5,637 nt of DNA. It comes from Phycisphaerales bacterium. GTDB taxonomy: Bacteria > Planctomycetota > Phycisphaerae > UBA1845. The notes under the pieces were generated by a model. That model was given only the letters and a program-made list of their open reading frames with translations. It was not told the origin of the DNA and did no database searches. The stretch lies in assembly GCA_030612785.1 (NCBI GenBank), contig JAUWNF010000259.1:1-5637 (forward strand). The letters run 5' to 3'. Below, one piece after another: positions 5,625 through 5,637 of the stretch. The position numbers were made by a program, and so were the translations under genes. Numbering within the stretch: position 1 is the first letter of the stretch; each line of letters begins with the position of its first letter.

Positions 5625-5637
5625 CGTTTCTTCGGGC

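Noticed and set aside
5511..5637. CRISPR array at the right edge
   Set aside because: The two units are diverged and palindromic with no constant repeat plus unique spacer pattern, and no cas gene is present.

Overview
The window is GC-rich (roughly 60% by eye). It carries five well-supported genes, mostly on the minus strand, and a repeat-rich right edge. The mix suggests a Planctomycetes-type bacterium: a stand-alone double-FHA protein, a large Maf/CgeB-like glycosyltransferase, starts of which some have weak or no Shine-Dalgarno, and a cluster of short GC palindromes with AAC/GAA/TTC loops. This placement is an inference. No rRNA or other marker gene is present to confirm it.

Layout, left to right. 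Positions 1-100 hold the possible 3' end of a plus-strand gene that runs in from outside. Positions 158-958 (minus) encode a protein with two forkhead-associated (FHA, phosphothreonine-binding) domains. Upstream of it lies a 31-codon, signal-peptide-like reading frame (982-1077, minus), a possible leader. Positions 1243-3075 (minus) encode a 610-residue GT-B glycosyltransferase with an N-terminal Rossmann-like region. Only 10 bases before it is a 65-residue single-pass membrane protein (3086-3283, minus), so these two probably form an operon. A candidate promoter at 3326-3355 precedes that pair and has an inverted repeat in its spacer. Positions 3497-4795 (minus) encode aroA, EPSP synthase of the shikimate pathway, with all the main active-site motifs intact. 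Divergent from aroA, a clear sigma-70-like promoter (4941-4969) and a strong ribosome binding site drive a small predicted lipoprotein (5008-5358, plus).

The right end (5359-5637) holds no convincing gene. Its last ~127 bases carry two diverged copies of a palindromic unit, offset by exactly 68 bases, which look like a dispersed intergenic repeat family.

Functionally, aroA is housekeeping. The membrane protein and glycosyltransferase probably act together in cell-surface or protein glycosylation. The FHA protein points to Ser/Thr-kinase signalling, but its partner is not in view. I see no CRISPR array, tRNA, rRNA, transposase or recognisable defence system. The repeat cluster and the small regulatory arrangements are the least explained parts.
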